NCBI RefSeq assembly: GCF_016342405.1 | Contig: NZ_JAEINN010000001.1 | Location: forward strand, 186,001 to 250,000 | Source: Maridesulfovibrio ferrireducens | GTDB lineage: Bacteria > Desulfobacterota > Desulfovibrionia > Desulfovibrionales > Desulfovibrionaceae | DNA: 64,000 nt | Direction: 5' to 3' | In this document: in pieces, positions 1-9,900 of the stretch | Position numbering within the stretch: the first letter of the stretch is position 1 | Layout: each line of letters opens with the position of its first letter | Notes under the pieces: model-generated | Database searches by the model: none | Seen by the model: the letters and a program-made list of their open reading frames with translations, nothing else | What the model was told of the DNA's origin: nothing | Program-made: the position numbers and the translations under genes

Positions 1-786
1 GAAGAATAATTTTTGTTTACCGGCGCCAAGACCTTGTCCGAAAATGTTTCCTGAACCGAAAGCATATAGCGACTGAACTAGCTGATAACCTTCGTTTTGA
101 GCGCTTTTAAAGGGGTCCATGAAAGCTGTCATACGCTTTAGTCTGTAAGGCGAACTAGTGATTAACAGATATCCTGCGCCGCCTGCGAAAAGGAGTGAGG
201 TAAACAGATATGATATGCGGGTTCCGCCAACCAGACTCATGAAAAACAGGATCATGGCAAGGAAGACTGCTCCACCGAAATCAGGCTGAAGCATAAGCAG
301 CAGGCACAATGCACCGGTAATGGCGAAAGGCGGCAGGAAGCCTATGCTGAACGATCTGATCATGTCCTGCTTGCGCGAGAAAAAGTAGGCCAGATACAGT
401 ATTAGTGCTGGTTTACAGAACTCAAGTGGCTGTATTCTTAGCGGTCCCATTGCAATCCACCGTTTGGCTCCTCCGGCTGAGACAGAAAGAGGTGTGAAAT
501 CGCATAGAAACAACAGCAGGAACGCCACCATAAGCCATACATAAACCATATTGTAAAAAAAGGACTTAGGCAGTTTTGAGCATATGAACATCATAAAGAT
601 GCCAGTCGCAAGGAAGATAGCCTGTTTTCTGAAAAACAGGTATTTATCATCGAAAAACCGTTCCGCCATAATGCCGCTGGCAGACAGAACCATCATAAGC
701 CCGAAGCATGCCAGCAATAATGCGGCACCTAAGAGCCAATAGTCCGGGCGTTCCGGTTTGTCGGAAAGTGTCTTCTTTTTATTCAA
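1..786 (-). CDS. ftsW: FtsW-type lipid II polymerase / cell-division SEDS protein, 3' end cut by window edge
   Basis: Translating the minus strand from a TTG at 786 gives an uninterrupted frame to base 1, about 262 residues of a polytopic membrane protein of the SEDS family. It begins MNKKKTLSDKPERPDYWLLG, and the motifs PLRIQPLEFCKPALILYLA and LMLQPDFGGAVFL (about residues 118-170) are typical of FtsW/RodA. FtsW polymerises glycan strands at the septum together with the PBP encoded upstream (ftsI). The TTG start overlaps the murD stop and is preceded by GGAGG at a good distance; the first in-frame ATG lies inside the first membrane segment, so TTG is preferred. Position as last visible gene of the dcw cluster favours FtsW over RodA. 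The C-terminal part lies outside the window. Confidence 0.93.
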   Translation of the reverse strand, partial: MNKKKTLSDKPERPDYWLLGAALLLACFGLMMVLSASGIMAERFFDDKYLFFRKQAIFLATGIFMMFICSKLPKSFFYNMVYVWLMVAFLLLFLCDFTPLSVSAGGAKRWIAMGPLRIQPLEFCKPALILYLAYFFSRKQDMIRSFSIGFLPPFAITGALCLLLMLQPDFGGAVFLAMILFFMSLVGGTRISYLFTSLLFAGGAGYLLITSSPYRLKRMTAFMDPFKSAQNEGYQLVQSLYAFGSGNIFGQGLGAGKQKLFF

Positions 787-2087
787 GACAGTTCCTCCAT
801 GATCCTTTTGAAATCATCGCCTCTGGCATCATATCCTGTGTATGCGTCAAAGCTTGCAGTGGCAGGTGAAAGCAGGATTGTATCTCCTGCGGTCGAGTTC
901 GCGAAAAGAGTTTTAACTGCCTTTTCGAGATTATCGTGCCACGAAATTTTAAAATCGTTCTTCAAAGGGGATTCAAAATGTTCCCGTCCAGCTCCGAACA
1001 GCGCTACTTCTGTAACCTTTCCTTTCATAGCAGGAATCAGATCAGCAACTTTTCCGCCTTTAAAAACTCCGCCGAGCAAGAGTCTTATAGGACCGTCAAA
1101 GCTGCCGAGTGCAGCAACGACCGCATCAAGGTTTGTACCTTTTGAGTCGTTGATAAAAGTTACTCCGTTTACAGAACCTAGATTTTCAATGCGGTGGCGT
1201 TTTCCTTTGAATGAATCAATACCCGCTTGAATTTCTTCTTTGGTAAGGCCCATTTTTTCAAGGGCAAGCCATGCCGCTTCTATGTTAGAGCGGTTATGTT
1301 TTCCGGGAAGATTCGGTTGTTCTTTAACATTTATCCCATCAAACCATTTGACTGAAGCTTTTGTGAATTCAGCCGGAGTTAGTTCATTGCGCATTGAAGC
1401 CGGAAGTATTGCCAGTGCATCCGGAGCCTGCCGTTCGAAGATTTTAAGCTTAGCTGAAACGTATTCATCCATATCCAGATGGTAATCCAGATGATTAGCT
1501 GAAATGTTAAGAAGAATCGCAACATCAGGTCTGAAAAGGTGGCAGTTTTGTAATTGAAAGCTTGAAACTTCAAGAACAAGAACATCACACTGCCCTTTAG
1601 CCAGAATGTATTCGGAGAGGGGCGTTCCGTAGTTGGCTCCCGCAAATGCTTTTCTACCCGAGTGTTCAAGTATGTGCGTTATGAGTGCAGTGGTCGTTGT
1701 TTTTCCGTTCGTTCCGGTGATGGCAATCATCGGCTCGTCTGCAAACCATGAAGCCAGTTCCAGCTCGGAAATGATTTTTCTTTCCGGCATGTCGCCAAGC
1801 ATCGGTTTGATTTTCCGGACAGGAACACCGGGGCTGACGACTATAACGTCGGCTCCTTTAAACTGTTCAGGACAAGCCGGGCCGATCATAAGCTGTGCAT
1901 CCGCACCGAGGCCGCTCAGAATATCTTCAGTAATATTTTTGTTTTCATCAACAATACGCACTGTGGCACCAAGGGCGTGAAGCAACCTTGCGGCGGCAAG
2001 CCCTGAGCGTCCGGCTCCGGCAACAACGGCCAGTCGGTTAGTAAACATGCGGGTCTTAGTGACCTGTTTGACGAATTCGCTATCCAT
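783..2087 (-). CDS. murD: UDP-N-acetylmuramoyl-L-alanine--D-glutamate ligase
   Basis: A 434-residue cytoplasmic Mur ligase that adds D-glutamate to UDP-MurNAc-L-Ala using ATP. The N-terminal Rossmann-like segment (VAGAGRSGLAAARLL, about residues 22-36) is the MurD-type UDP-substrate domain; the ATP-binding loop GTNGKTTTT is near residues 125-133; HRIENLG and NDSKGTN, near residues 296-318, are ligase family motifs. Length matches the family. It sits 5 bases after mraY and its stop overlaps the ftsW start, so translation is likely coupled. An N-terminal extension of about 16 residues precedes the Rossmann fold. Confidence 0.96.
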   Translation of the reverse strand: MDSEFVKQVTKTRMFTNRLAVVAGAGRSGLAAARLLHALGATVRIVDENKNITEDILSGLGADAQLMIGPACPEQFKGADVIVVSPGVPVRKIKPMLGDMPERKIISELELASWFADEPMIAITGTNGKTTTTALITHILEHSGRKAFAGANYGTPLSEYILAKGQCDVLVLEVSSFQLQNCHLFRPDVAILLNISANHLDYHLDMDEYVSAKLKIFERQAPDALAILPASMRNELTPAEFTKASVKWFDGINVKEQPNLPGKHNRSNIEAAWLALEKMGLTKEEIQAGIDSFKGKRHRIENLGSVNGVTFINDSKGTNLDAVVAALGSFDGPIRLLLGGVFKGGKVADLIPAMKGKVTEVALFGAGREHFESPLKNDFKISWHDNLEKAVKTLFANSTAGDTILLSPATASFDAYTGYDARGDDFKRIMEELS

Positions 2088-2092
2088 TTTAT

Positions 2093-3169
2093 TTACCTGA
2101 GTTTCAGGGTGCTTAAAGCCATTAAGGCCATTAAAACTGAAAGTATCCAGAATCTTATGACTATCTTTGATTCAGGAACGCCTTTGTGTTCAAAATGATG
2201 ATGAAGCGGGGCCATGCGGAAAATCCGTTTGCCGCCGCTGAATTTAAAATATCCAACCTGAAGAATTACGGAGAGAGTTTCGAAAACAAAGACTCCGCCT
2301 ACGATGGTCAACAGAAGTTCCTGTTTGGCTAGAACCGCGATAAAACCTAAAACTCCGCCGATACTGAGTGATCCCACATCACCCATGAAAATTTGAGCAG
2401 GATAGGCGTTGTACCAGAGGAATCCCAGTCCTGCTCCTACCAAAGCTCCGCAAAAAACGGTTACTTCTCCCACTCCGGGAACGTGGGTGACGTTCAGGTA
2501 ACTAGCTATTCCGACATGTCCCGCAACATAAATAAAAAATGCAAAACAGCTAGCTCCGACGATAGAAGGGCCGATAGCCAGTCCGTCCAGCCCGTCTGTA
2601 AGATTTACTCCGTTGGATGAACCAATGAGAACCAGCAGTGCAAACGGCAGATAGAACCAGCCTAGATCAGGGCTTATGTTTTTAAAGAACGGGACTGAAA
2701 GTTCTGTGGAATAAGCGGGTTGCATAATAAGAAGCGCAACTGCGATTCCGGCGACGATCAACTGTCCGCCGAGTTTCGCAACGGCTGATAGCCCTTTATT
2801 CTGTTTTCTGACCACTTTGATGTAGTCATCGACAAAACCGACAGCTCCGAATCCCACAAACACGAACATTGTCAGCCATACATATACGTTTGAAAGATCC
2901 GCCCAGAGAAGGGTGGAAATTAATACTCCGAATCCTAAAAGCAATCCGCCCATGGTAGGGGTTCCAGCTTTGCATTGATGCTGAGGGCCGTCTTCCTGAA
3001 TGTATTGACCGCACTTGATTCTTTGCAGCCAGCGCATCATGGCAGGGCCGAGAACGATAGTAATTATCAGAGCAGTCAGCAGAGCGTAGATTGATCTGAA
3101 TGTGATATATCTGAAAACATTCAAAGCACTGATTTGTGCGCTCAGGGGGACAAGAAAATGATAAATCAT
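2093..3169 (-). CDS. mraY: phospho-N-acetylmuramoyl-pentapeptide-transferase
   Basis: A 358-residue integral membrane enzyme that transfers phospho-MurNAc-pentapeptide from UDP to undecaprenyl phosphate, giving lipid I. Family signatures visible are [10 protein letters not shown] after the first helix, the aspartate pair in [30 protein letters not shown], and the histidine-rich loop [10 protein letters not shown] near residue 320. About ten hydrophobic segments are seen. The start overlaps the murF stop by four bases (ATGA), the usual arrangement of translationally coupled dcw genes. Confidence 0.97.
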   Translation of the reverse strand: MIYHFLVPLSAQISALNVFRYITFRSIYALLTALIITIVLGPAMMRWLQRIKCGQYIQEDGPQHQCKAGTPTMGGLLLGFGVLISTLLWADLSNVYVWLTMFVFVGFGAVGFVDDYIKVVRKQNKGLSAVAKLGGQLIVAGIAVALLIMQPAYSTELSVPFFKNISPDLGWFYLPFALLVLIGSSNGVNLTDGLDGLAIGPSIVGASCFAFFIYVAGHVGIASYLNVTHVPGVGEVTVFCGALVGAGLGFLWYNAYPAQIFMGDVGSLSIGGVLGFIAVLAKQELLLTIVGGVFVFETLSVILQVGYFKFSGGKRIFRMAPLHHHFEHKGVPESKIVIRFWILSVLMALMALSTLKLR

Positions 3170-4557
3170 GCTTTGTTTCCTCCGGTCTCCCCAGTGACCT
3201 CGTTATTAAGTGCGTGGAAGTAATTTTCCATGCGGCAGGATCTTGACCCTTTAAAAAGAACCACCGCATCATTCAATCCAAGCTCATGTATTCCGTTCAA
3301 AAATTCCGATGGCTTGTTCACCGGAACAAAAGTTGAGCCGTTTGTACTTGAAGCAACATCATCGTAATGTTTACCATAATAGAAAGTTACATCCGGTTTG
3401 ATCGCAGCGATTTTTTTGCCTAGTTCGCGATGAGCCTCCACAGCATCACCGCCAAGTTCGAGCATATCTCCGAGTACCAAAACCAGAGGTCTTTCTTTAG
3501 CAATCTGTTTTGCTGTGTCTATTGCCTTGTTCATGGAAAGCGGATTCGCATTGTATGAATCGTCTATGAGCGTCCACTTTCCTAGAGCATGGCAGTGAAA
3601 TCTTTGTTTCGGTAATTGTACAGTATTTAATCTGTCAGCAATTTCCTGCAGATTGAACCCGAGCAGTGAAGCCGCACAGGTTACAGCGGCAGCGTTTTCA
3701 GCGAAATGAGAACCGCAGGTCGGCAAAATTGTCTCAGCCGTTTCATTTCCGGCTTTAATAAGGAAACGTCCAGTGCCGTCCGGCAGGGTTTCAATCAGTT
3801 CGCTATAATAAAATGCGCTTTTATCCTGAGAAGAAAAAGAAATCGGTTCGGTCAGCTCTGATGCTGCGTTCCAGAGCAGTGTATGATCTTTACAGCACAG
3901 TCCTTTTCCATCCGGTTGCAGATATTTGAAAAGTGATGCTTTTGAAGCTGCAACGTTTTCCATTGAGCCTAAACCTTCAAGGTGTGCGGGACCTATGTTG
4001 TGGATAATTGCCATGTCCGGCATTGCCACGGGTCCGAGTTCCGCCATATCTCCCAGAAGACTTATTCCAAGTTCCATTACCCAGAAATCTTCGTCACCTG
4101 TAGCTTCCAGCATGGACATGGGTAGTCCTATCTGGTTGTTCAGGTTCATGAAATTTTTGTGAACAGAGTGCTTTCCGGCAATGACATGAGCCAGCATTTC
4201 TTTAACGGTGGTTTTTCCGGCTGAACCTGTCACTGCGATCATTTTCGCTTTTGAGCGAGTGCGCCAATATGCAGCAAGTTTACCGAGAGCCGCTACTGTG
4301 TTTCTCACCATAATAACCGGTTTACCATCAAGGTCCGGCATATGCTGTGATGTAACAACTGCAACAGCTCCAGCCTTAAGAGCGGCTGCCGCAAAATTGT
4401 GGCCGTCGTAATTTGCACCGTCTACACAGAAGAAAATATCACCTTTTCTCACGAGCCTGCTGTCTATACGCACGGCTGTGATTTCGGTGTCTCCTGCGCA
4501 GGGGATTTCACTTCCCCCTCTGAGCTGTTTTTCAAGTTCACATAAGGTTAGTTTCAA
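3166..4557 (-). CDS. murF: UDP-N-acetylmuramoyl-tripeptide--D-alanyl-D-alanine ligase
   Basis: A 463-residue Mur ligase that adds the D-Ala-D-Ala dipeptide to complete the cytoplasmic pentapeptide precursor. The N-terminal domain has the MurF pattern [16 protein letters not shown], the ATP loop is [14 protein letters not shown] near residue 110, NPLSMNKAI with the preceding DDSYNAN is the MurF-specific stretch near residue 335, and the C-terminal domain has VLGDMLELG. It overlaps murE upstream by four bases and mraY downstream by four, so these three genes form a tightly coupled block. Confidence 0.97.
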   Translation of the reverse strand: MKLTLCELEKQLRGGSEIPCAGDTEITAVRIDSRLVRKGDIFFCVDGANYDGHNFAAAALKAGAVAVVTSQHMPDLDGKPVIMVRNTVAALGKLAAYWRTRSKAKMIAVTGSAGKTTVKEMLAHVIAGKHSVHKNFMNLNNQIGLPMSMLEATGDEDFWVMELGISLLGDMAELGPVAMPDMAIIHNIGPAHLEGLGSMENVAASKASLFKYLQPDGKGLCCKDHTLLWNAASELTEPISFSSQDKSAFYYSELIETLPDGTGRFLIKAGNETAETILPTCGSHFAENAAAVTCAASLLGFNLQEIADRLNTVQLPKQRFHCHALGKWTLIDDSYNANPLSMNKAIDTAKQIAKERPLVLVLGDMLELGGDAVEAHRELGKKIAAIKPDVTFYYGKHYDDVASSTNGSTFVPVNKPSEFLNGIHELGLNDAVVLFKGSRSCRMENYFHALNNEVTGETGGNKA

Positions 4558-6011
4558 CCGTATATCTCCTTGATTGCCAGAGTGACTTCCTGCACATCGC
4601 TGAAGTCGCGTTTTTCCGTTCCTATGATCTGATATGTTTCATGACCTTTCCCGGCTATAAGCAGGACATCTTCGGCGGTCATTTCTTTTACAGCTTTGCG
4701 AATCGCTACAGCTCTGTCCGGTTCTTCTATAGTCATAGGGCAACCATTCATGCCGGGGCGGACGTCTTTGATTATCTCAAGGGGATCTTCTGTTCTCGGG
4801 TTATCTGATGTCAGCACTGCCACATCCGAATATTTGCATGCAGCTTCTGCCATGAGAGGACGTTTTGTTTTGTCTCTGTCGCCGCCGCAGCCGAAAACAG
4901 TGATGATTCTTTTGAAATTTAAATCTTTCAAAGTGGAAAGTACATTTTTAAGAGCATCGGGAGTATGAGCGTAGTCCACAAAAATATCGAACCCGTGATC
5001 ATTTCTTACTCTTTCAAGCCTTCCGGGAACTCCATGAAAAGAGGTTGCTTTCAGTTGTTCAGGCGTAAGGCCCAGATGCAGACCCACAGCTTGAGCTGCA
5101 AGCAGGTTTGAGCCGTTATGCTTACCGATAAAGTCGGTTTCTATTTCCCATGTATCAGTACCGAAAGTCATTTTCAGAACCATTCCTTTGCCGGTGCATG
5201 AAATCATTTCACCGCAAAGGTTGTTTCCGCTTAGTTCTTCAGGAGATCCAAGCCCGAATCCGATGGAAGGAGAGTAAGATTCCAGAAGTCTTTTTCCGTA
5301 TGGGTCATCAAAATTTATGATTCCACGCTTGTCAGTCATAGGATAGTGGCTGAACAGCAGAGATTTCGCTTCAAAATATGATTCCATATCACCATGATAA
5401 TCAAGGTGATCCTGAGTGACATTTGTCAGAATAGCCGCATCAAAATTCAGCCCGGCGACGCGTTCCTGGTCAAGGGCATGTGACGACACTTCCATCACCA
5501 TAACGTCGACATTTGCTTCGTTCATCTGCGCGAGCATTTCATGCAGCTGCCAACAGCCGGGAGTGGTGAGAGGTGCATCCATCTCGAAGCCGGGCCAGCG
5601 GTAACTGACGGTTCCGATAACTCCCACTTTCATACCTGCTGAGGTAAGCATCTGCTCGATGAGGTAAGATGTAGTTGTTTTACCGTTTGTCCCGGTAATC
5701 CCGACAATTTTAACTGTGCTGCTGTCGGTCTTGAAATATGCTTTAGCGAGATCCACCAGCGCTTTGCGGGGATCAGAGTGAAGAATAAGTTCAGCTGATT
5801 CTGTGTCGATCTGAGAGGCACAAACAATATATGCGGCTCCGTTCTTAATGGCTTGTTTCACAAAATCAGCGCCATCGCAAAGAGGGCCGGAAATAGCGAC
5901 AAAAACGTCACCATCCTGCACTTTCCGCGAATCGGCACGAACCATGAGCCCCTCTTTTACTTTATCGAGGAGTCTGTTCCATTTTGCTATGTCCATAATA
6001 ATGTCTGACAT
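4554..6011 (-). CDS. murE: UDP-MurNAc-L-alanyl-D-glutamate--meso-2,6-diaminopimelate ligase
   Basis: A 485-residue Mur ligase adding the third peptide residue. The ATP loop GITGTNGKTTTSYLIEQ is near residue 110. The motif SDNPRTEDP near residue 405 contains DNPR, which in this family marks specificity for meso-diaminopimelate rather than lysine, so the organism is predicted to have DAP-type peptidoglycan. An AAAGG ribosome site precedes the ATG. It follows ftsI by 12 bases and overlaps murF by four. Confidence 0.96.
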   Translation of the reverse strand: MSDIIMDIAKWNRLLDKVKEGLMVRADSRKVQDGDVFVAISGPLCDGADFVKQAIKNGAAYIVCASQIDTESAELILHSDPRKALVDLAKAYFKTDSSTVKIVGITGTNGKTTTSYLIEQMLTSAGMKVGVIGTVSYRWPGFEMDAPLTTPGCWQLHEMLAQMNEANVDVMVMEVSSHALDQERVAGLNFDAAILTNVTQDHLDYHGDMESYFEAKSLLFSHYPMTDKRGIINFDDPYGKRLLESYSPSIGFGLGSPEELSGNNLCGEMISCTGKGMVLKMTFGTDTWEIETDFIGKHNGSNLLAAQAVGLHLGLTPEQLKATSFHGVPGRLERVRNDHGFDIFVDYAHTPDALKNVLSTLKDLNFKRIITVFGCGGDRDKTKRPLMAEAACKYSDVAVLTSDNPRTEDPLEIIKDVRPGMNGCPMTIEEPDRAVAIRKAVKEMTAEDVLLIAGKGHETYQIIGTEKRDFSDVQEVTLAIKEIYG

Positions 6012-6023
6012 CTTCGCCTTTCT

Positions 6024-7970
6024 TTAAGATAACCAGAGAACGATTTCTGCGTTCTTTTCCTCAGGCCATTTATCACCTGCGGGGGGAACCTGTTTGATTA
6101 TTGTCATTCCCTGACCTTTCAGTTTGGGAATGAATCCTTTCTTCACCATTATTTCAACAGCCCTGCGAATGGGCATTCCTTTTACATCAGGTACTGTTTC
6201 TCCGGAAACAGCTTTAAGCGCTGAGTTTAACCTCACCGCTTTTTTTGGCATTTCAGAAGATGTTTCCATCTTTGCCGCCATGACCGGAAGCGAGTTCTGC
6301 TTTTCCGGCAACTTGCCGTAGTAGGCAAGAGCCTCGGTCATGATTGTTTTAACTACAGGCGCGGCAACTGTTCCGCCGTAATGATTCACACTAGGGCTGT
6401 CCACCAGTACAACCACGATATATTCGGGGTTGTATCCCGGAACCATGCCGACAAAAGAGGCCATATATTGATCGCCGTATCCGCCTTTGCCTGCTTTTTG
6501 CGCCGTTCCGGATTTACCCGCAACGGTTGTTCCGCTGATTCTGGCGCGTCTTCCTGTTCCATCTTCCTGAACAACTTCACGCATCATGGAGAGAACTTTT
6601 TCTGCTACGTCTGCACTGAAAATTCTTTTAGGTGCTTCGTCTTCTTCGGACCGGGGCGATTGCACCAATCTTAAAGGTTTAGCAATTCCTTTGTTGGCAA
6701 CACATAAAAAGGCTTTCGCCATTTGTAGAGCTGTGACTCCTATGCCTTGTCCAAATGCTCCCGCTGCAAGATCAATTTCGTTCCAGTCTGCGGCAGGACG
6801 GATTGAACCGACCCGGTCACCGGGGAGAGGCAGTCCTGTTTTTCTACCGAACCCAACGTCGAGCAGAAACTTGTGATAATTTTGAGCACCAAGTTCAAGT
6901 CCGATTTTTGCTGAGCCGATATTGCTGGAATATCTGAGCACTTTATGAGCCGGCAGCCAGCCATATTTATGCGTATCTTTTATGTACTTTCCGTTCAGGT
7001 TCCATCTTCCGCCTTCGCAGTCGATGAGCTTTTCAGGAGTTATTACTCCGTGTTTTAAAGCGGCGGCGATCAAGAAGGGTTTCATTGTAGAACCCGGCTC
7101 GACCACGTCAATAGCCGCACGGTTTCTCCATGTTTTTGGAGAGCTGGTGCGGAAAATATTAGGGTTGAATCTCGGACAGTTGGCAAGTGCGAGGATTTCT
7201 CCTGTCGCAACTTCCACAACAATTGCCGTACCCCATTTCGCATCGTATTTTTTTATAGTTTCAACCAGAGTATTTTCAGCCACTGATTGCAGATGCGAAT
7301 CAATAGTCAGGTGAATGTCTTTGCCTCTGATATCAACTTCACGACCCATCTCATCAAGATAGAGCCTGCGCCCTGATGCGTCCCTTTGAACCACGAACTG
7401 GGCCTTACGTCCTGCAAGGCGGTCATTAAATTCTTTTTCGAGACCTTCAAGACCTTTTCCGTCAATCCCTGAGAATCCAAGCAGTTGTCCTGCCAGATGA
7501 TTGTAGGGATACAGCCTGACAAATTCCGTTGTCAGGTAAACTCCGGGCAGTTCGGCCTGTTTTATTTTATTGGCCGTTCTATCGTCGAGCTGCCTCTTAA
7601 TCCAGATGAAATTCGATTTCTTGGAAAGACTTTTTTTAAGTTTAGACCTTGATATTCCAAGGATCTTTGAAAGCTTAGTTACAGTCCTACCAACGTCTTT
7701 GACATTTACAGGGCGTATATAAAGCGATGAAGCTTCAACACTTGTTGCAAGTAAATTCCCGTTTCGGTCAAAAATGGAACCGCGTTCTCCGCGTTCAAGT
7801 TCCGCCGCAAGATGTTGGCGCAGTGCAAGTCGTGAAAGATCAGCGCCTTTATAAAGCTGCAACCATGCGGCTCTACCAAGTAGCCCTGTCCACAAAAGGG
7901 CGAAAAGAACCATGACGAAGAGCATTTTGTTTTTGCTCGACTTCAGGTTTTCTTTTTTCCTTTTTGCCAC
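6024..7970 (-). CDS. ftsI: septal penicillin-binding protein 3 (transpeptidase) with one C-terminal PASTA domain
   Basis: A 648-residue class B PBP that cross-links septal peptidoglycan. One N-terminal membrane anchor (about residues 15-35) is followed by the dimerisation/pedestal domain and the transpeptidase domain with the three active-site motifs: STMK (about 293-296), SSN (about 348), and KSGT (about 488). A PASTA domain occupies roughly the last 65 residues (VPDVKGMPIRRAVEIM), as in Gram-positive and some deltaproteobacterial PBPs but not in Escherichia coli FtsI. The start is GTG at 7970, chosen because CAGGAG lies eight bases upstream. It lies between ftsL and murE in the dcw order. 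Confidence 0.95.
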   Translation of the reverse strand: MAKRKKENLKSSKNKMLFVMVLFALLWTGLLGRAAWLQLYKGADLSRLALRQHLAAELERGERGSIFDRNGNLLATSVEASSLYIRPVNVKDVGRTVTKLSKILGISRSKLKKSLSKKSNFIWIKRQLDDRTANKIKQAELPGVYLTTEFVRLYPYNHLAGQLLGFSGIDGKGLEGLEKEFNDRLAGRKAQFVVQRDASGRRLYLDEMGREVDIRGKDIHLTIDSHLQSVAENTLVETIKKYDAKWGTAIVVEVATGEILALANCPRFNPNIFRTSSPKTWRNRAAIDVVEPGSTMKPFLIAAALKHGVITPEKLIDCEGGRWNLNGKYIKDTHKYGWLPAHKVLRYSSNIGSAKIGLELGAQNYHKFLLDVGFGRKTGLPLPGDRVGSIRPAADWNEIDLAAGAFGQGIGVTALQMAKAFLCVANKGIAKPLRLVQSPRSEEDEAPKRIFSADVAEKVLSMMREVVQEDGTGRRARISGTTVAGKSGTAQKAGKGGYGDQYMASFVGMVPGYNPEYIVVVLVDSPSVNHYGGTVAAPVVKTIMTEALAYYGKLPEKQNSLPVMAAKMETSSEMPKKAVRLNSALKAVSGETVPDVKGMPIRRAVEIMVKKGFIPKLKGQGMTIIKQVPPAGDKWPEEKNAEIVLWLS

Positions 7971-8000
7971 GATTCAGGCTCCTGTTTTTAGTTATCGGTG

Positions 8001-8291
8001 CTATTGCTTTCTGTTCTCACGGGGTCTTCTTATTTGTCCCTGCGAGGCTGGGCCGAATCCGTACTTTTTCGCCAATTTTCTTAATCTTATCGGGGAGAGA
8101 AGGTTGTTGTTTTCAACTTCCAGTTTCCCTTCAAGAGCTTCCTGCTCATTAAGTATTTTTTCCATTCGTCTTAAATTATAAGCCTTGTCGACACGTTCTA
8201 TATTAAGCCAGACCGATATAAGCCCTAAAATAAGAGCTGAGGCCATTGTTGCGGTCAGGGCTAAAGCGATGCCTTTGGGGTCATTTTTCAT
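8001..8291 (-). CDS. ftsL: FtsL-like cell-division protein
   Basis: A 96-residue bitopic protein: short cytoplasmic tail, one hydrophobic segment (about residues 8-28, ALALTATMASALILGLISVW), then a charged coiled-coil-like stretch (RRMEKILNEQEALEGKLEVE) and a short end with LRKLAKKYGFGPA. FtsL sequences are poorly conserved, so the call rests on size, topology and its place between rsmH and ftsI, which is the usual position of ftsL. In other bacteria FtsL bridges FtsB/FtsQ and FtsW/FtsI at the septum. The ribosome site is weak; the start lies 7 bases beyond the rsmH stop, so coupling to rsmH is plausible. Confidence 0.85.
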   Translation of the reverse strand: MKNDPKGIALALTATMASALILGLISVWLNIERVDKAYNLRRMEKILNEQEALEGKLEVENNNLLSPIRLRKLAKKYGFGPASQGQIRRPRENRKQ

Positions 8292-8298
8292 GACAGGA

Positions 8299-9273
8299 TC
8301 ACTTTTTTTCCTGTGACCTTTCAGCCACTCGGAGTTTTGCGCTTCGGCTACGTGGATTGACTTCCATTTCCTCTTCTGTGGGCAGAATAGGTTTTTTTGT
8401 CAGCACGTTCATTCTTTGTTTGTTTCCACATGTGCATACCGGCTGCATTGGCAGACAGTCGCACTCTTTGGATTCATCTCTAAAAGATCTTTTAACTATT
8501 CTGTCTTCCAGTGAATGGAAGGATATAACCGCGACTCTAGCTCCGGGATTGAGTCTTTCGGGGATTCTGTGCAGAAAATTTTTAAGCTCTTCAAGCTCTG
8601 AATTGACTGCAATGCGTAAACCCTGAAATGTTCTTGTTGCCGGATGTGTTCTGGATAAAGCCCGCCGCTTGGCTGGATAAGTTTTAGAAACAATAGCAGC
8701 CAACTCCAGAGTGGTTGTTATCTTTTTTTCTTCTCTTGCCTTAATGATAGAGCTTGCGATCTTTGAACCCAGAGGTTCTTCTCCGTACATTTTAATTATT
8801 CTGACGAGATCGGAATAAGATGCTTTATTTACGATACTTGAAGCAGGGGGCATTCCTCCTGAAGGGTCCATTCGCATGTCCAACGGACCGTCTTTAGCAA
8901 AGCTGAAACCTCTTTCAGCCCGGTCAAGGTGCAAAGATGAAACTCCTAGATCCAGAATTACTCCATCAATTTTTTCCCAGCCCATCTCATTAAGAGCTTC
9001 TTCAAATTTGCTGAAGGCCAAATGAAACCGGTGAGCCCTGTCTCCGAAAGGAGCCAGTCTCACTTCTGCAAGATCAAGAGCCTGTTCATCTCTATCCAGT
9101 CCTATCAATTGAGCGCCTTCGCCGGCAGCTTCCAGAATAGCACTGGAATGTCCGCCCATACCTAAAGTTCCATCAAGGTATAGACCTCCGGGTTTAGGGG
9201 CGATCCAGTCAATGACTTCTTTAAGTAGAACAGAGGTGTGAACCTTTTCAGGGGTCGTATTCTTTGTTTCCAT
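8299..9273 (-). CDS. rsmH: 16S rRNA (cytosine-1402-N4)-methyltransferase
   Basis: A SAM-dependent methyltransferase (MraW) of about 324 residues. It has the family N-terminus HTSVLLKEVIDWI, the SAM-binding GxLDGTLGMGGHSSAIL region, DGVILDLGVSSLHLD and the terminal catalytic-domain motifs RGFSFAKDGPLDMRMD and ISFHSLEDRIVK. The substrate is C1402 of 16S rRNA in the ribosomal P site. The frame is open five codons further to a TTG at 9288, but CAGGAAG lies directly before the ATG at 9273, which is therefore taken as the start. Second gene of the dcw cluster. Confidence 0.95.
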   Translation of the reverse strand: METKNTTPEKVHTSVLLKEVIDWIAPKPGGLYLDGTLGMGGHSSAILEAAGEGAQLIGLDRDEQALDLAEVRLAPFGDRAHRFHLAFSKFEEALNEMGWEKIDGVILDLGVSSLHLDRAERGFSFAKDGPLDMRMDPSGGMPPASSIVNKASYSDLVRIIKMYGEEPLGSKIASSIIKAREEKKITTTLELAAIVSKTYPAKRRALSRTHPATRTFQGLRIAVNSELEELKNFLHRIPERLNPGARVAVISFHSLEDRIVKRSFRDESKECDCLPMQPVCTCGNKQRMNVLTKKPILPTEEEMEVNPRSRSAKLRVAERSQEKK

Positions 9274-9395
9274 AACTTCCTGATTCAATCTTTGGGTTCT
9301 GGGGGGGAACTTTTTGAATCTTTGGTGGCTTAAGGAAATTAAGTTTCCAAAATTAAATAAGAACTATGTGCAACAGTGGGGCGGTGAAGCGATTT

Positions 9396-9845
9396 CTAGA
9401 ACGGAAGCTCTACTCCGCTCTGAGATAATTCCTCGGAAACGTCGTCGAAATCCTGTTCAAGCAGAGCTTCAAAAGCTCTTTTGTCCCAGACTTCAAATCT
9501 GTCGCCGACTCCAGCCAGAACAATTTCCTTGTCCAGCTTTCCGCTTTTACGCAAATGGGAGGGGATGGTGATTCGACCTTGTTTATCAAGGTGAACTTCT
9601 TCAGAACCGGAAATGATAATACGGATGAAATTTCTCAGACTTCGGCTTGGATTCTTGATTTTGGCAAGGTTTTCTTCAAGAATAGCCCAGTCAGGAGGAG
9701 TGAAACCGACGATGTTTCCTTCAAAAATAGTTAAAGTCACGAGGCCTTCCGCAGAATCAGAGTAAATCTGATCCCGGAATTCCGGCGTAAGCATCAGTCT
9801 GCCTTTGGCATCCATGCTTCGATGAGCGTGACTTCTAAATTTCAT
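9396..9845 (-). CDS. mraZ: transcriptional regulator MraZ
   Basis: About 149 residues with two AbrB-like MraZ domains, each with the DxKGR pattern: MDAKGRLMLTPEFRD near the N-terminus and LDKQGRITIPSHLR near residue 85. MraZ binds direct repeats upstream of its own gene and represses the dcw cluster, and also stimulates or is balanced by RsmH in studied species. The family usually begins MKFRSHAH-like, so the ATG at 9845 is preferred over an in-frame GTG at 9857; neither has a strong ribosome site. The gene is 122 bases upstream of rsmH. Confidence 0.93.
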   Translation of the reverse strand: MKFRSHAHRSMDAKGRLMLTPEFRDQIYSDSAEGLVTLTIFEGNIVGFTPPDWAILEENLAKIKNPSRSLRNFIRIIISGSEEVHLDKQGRITIPSHLRKSGKLDKEIVLAGVGDRFEVWDKRAFEALLEQDFDDVSEELSQSGVELPF

Positions 9846-9850
9846 TCCGT

Positions 9851-9900
9851 CTACCACTTAATTACACAGTTCTACCACCAATTCCCCCCGTCTCTCCACC
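9851..9900 (-). promoter_or_regulatory. candidate MraZ operator (periodic repeats)
   Basis: On the plus strand CTACCAC occurs at 9851-9857 and again at 9872-9878, with a related CTCCACC near 9894, giving a spacing of about 21 bases, and an intervening TTACACA half way. Read on the coding strand this is GTGGTAG in direct repeat. MraZ proteins are known to bind short direct repeats of about one helical turn just upstream of mraZ. The pattern is seen in the sequence; binding by MraZ is inferred. Confidence 0.5.
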
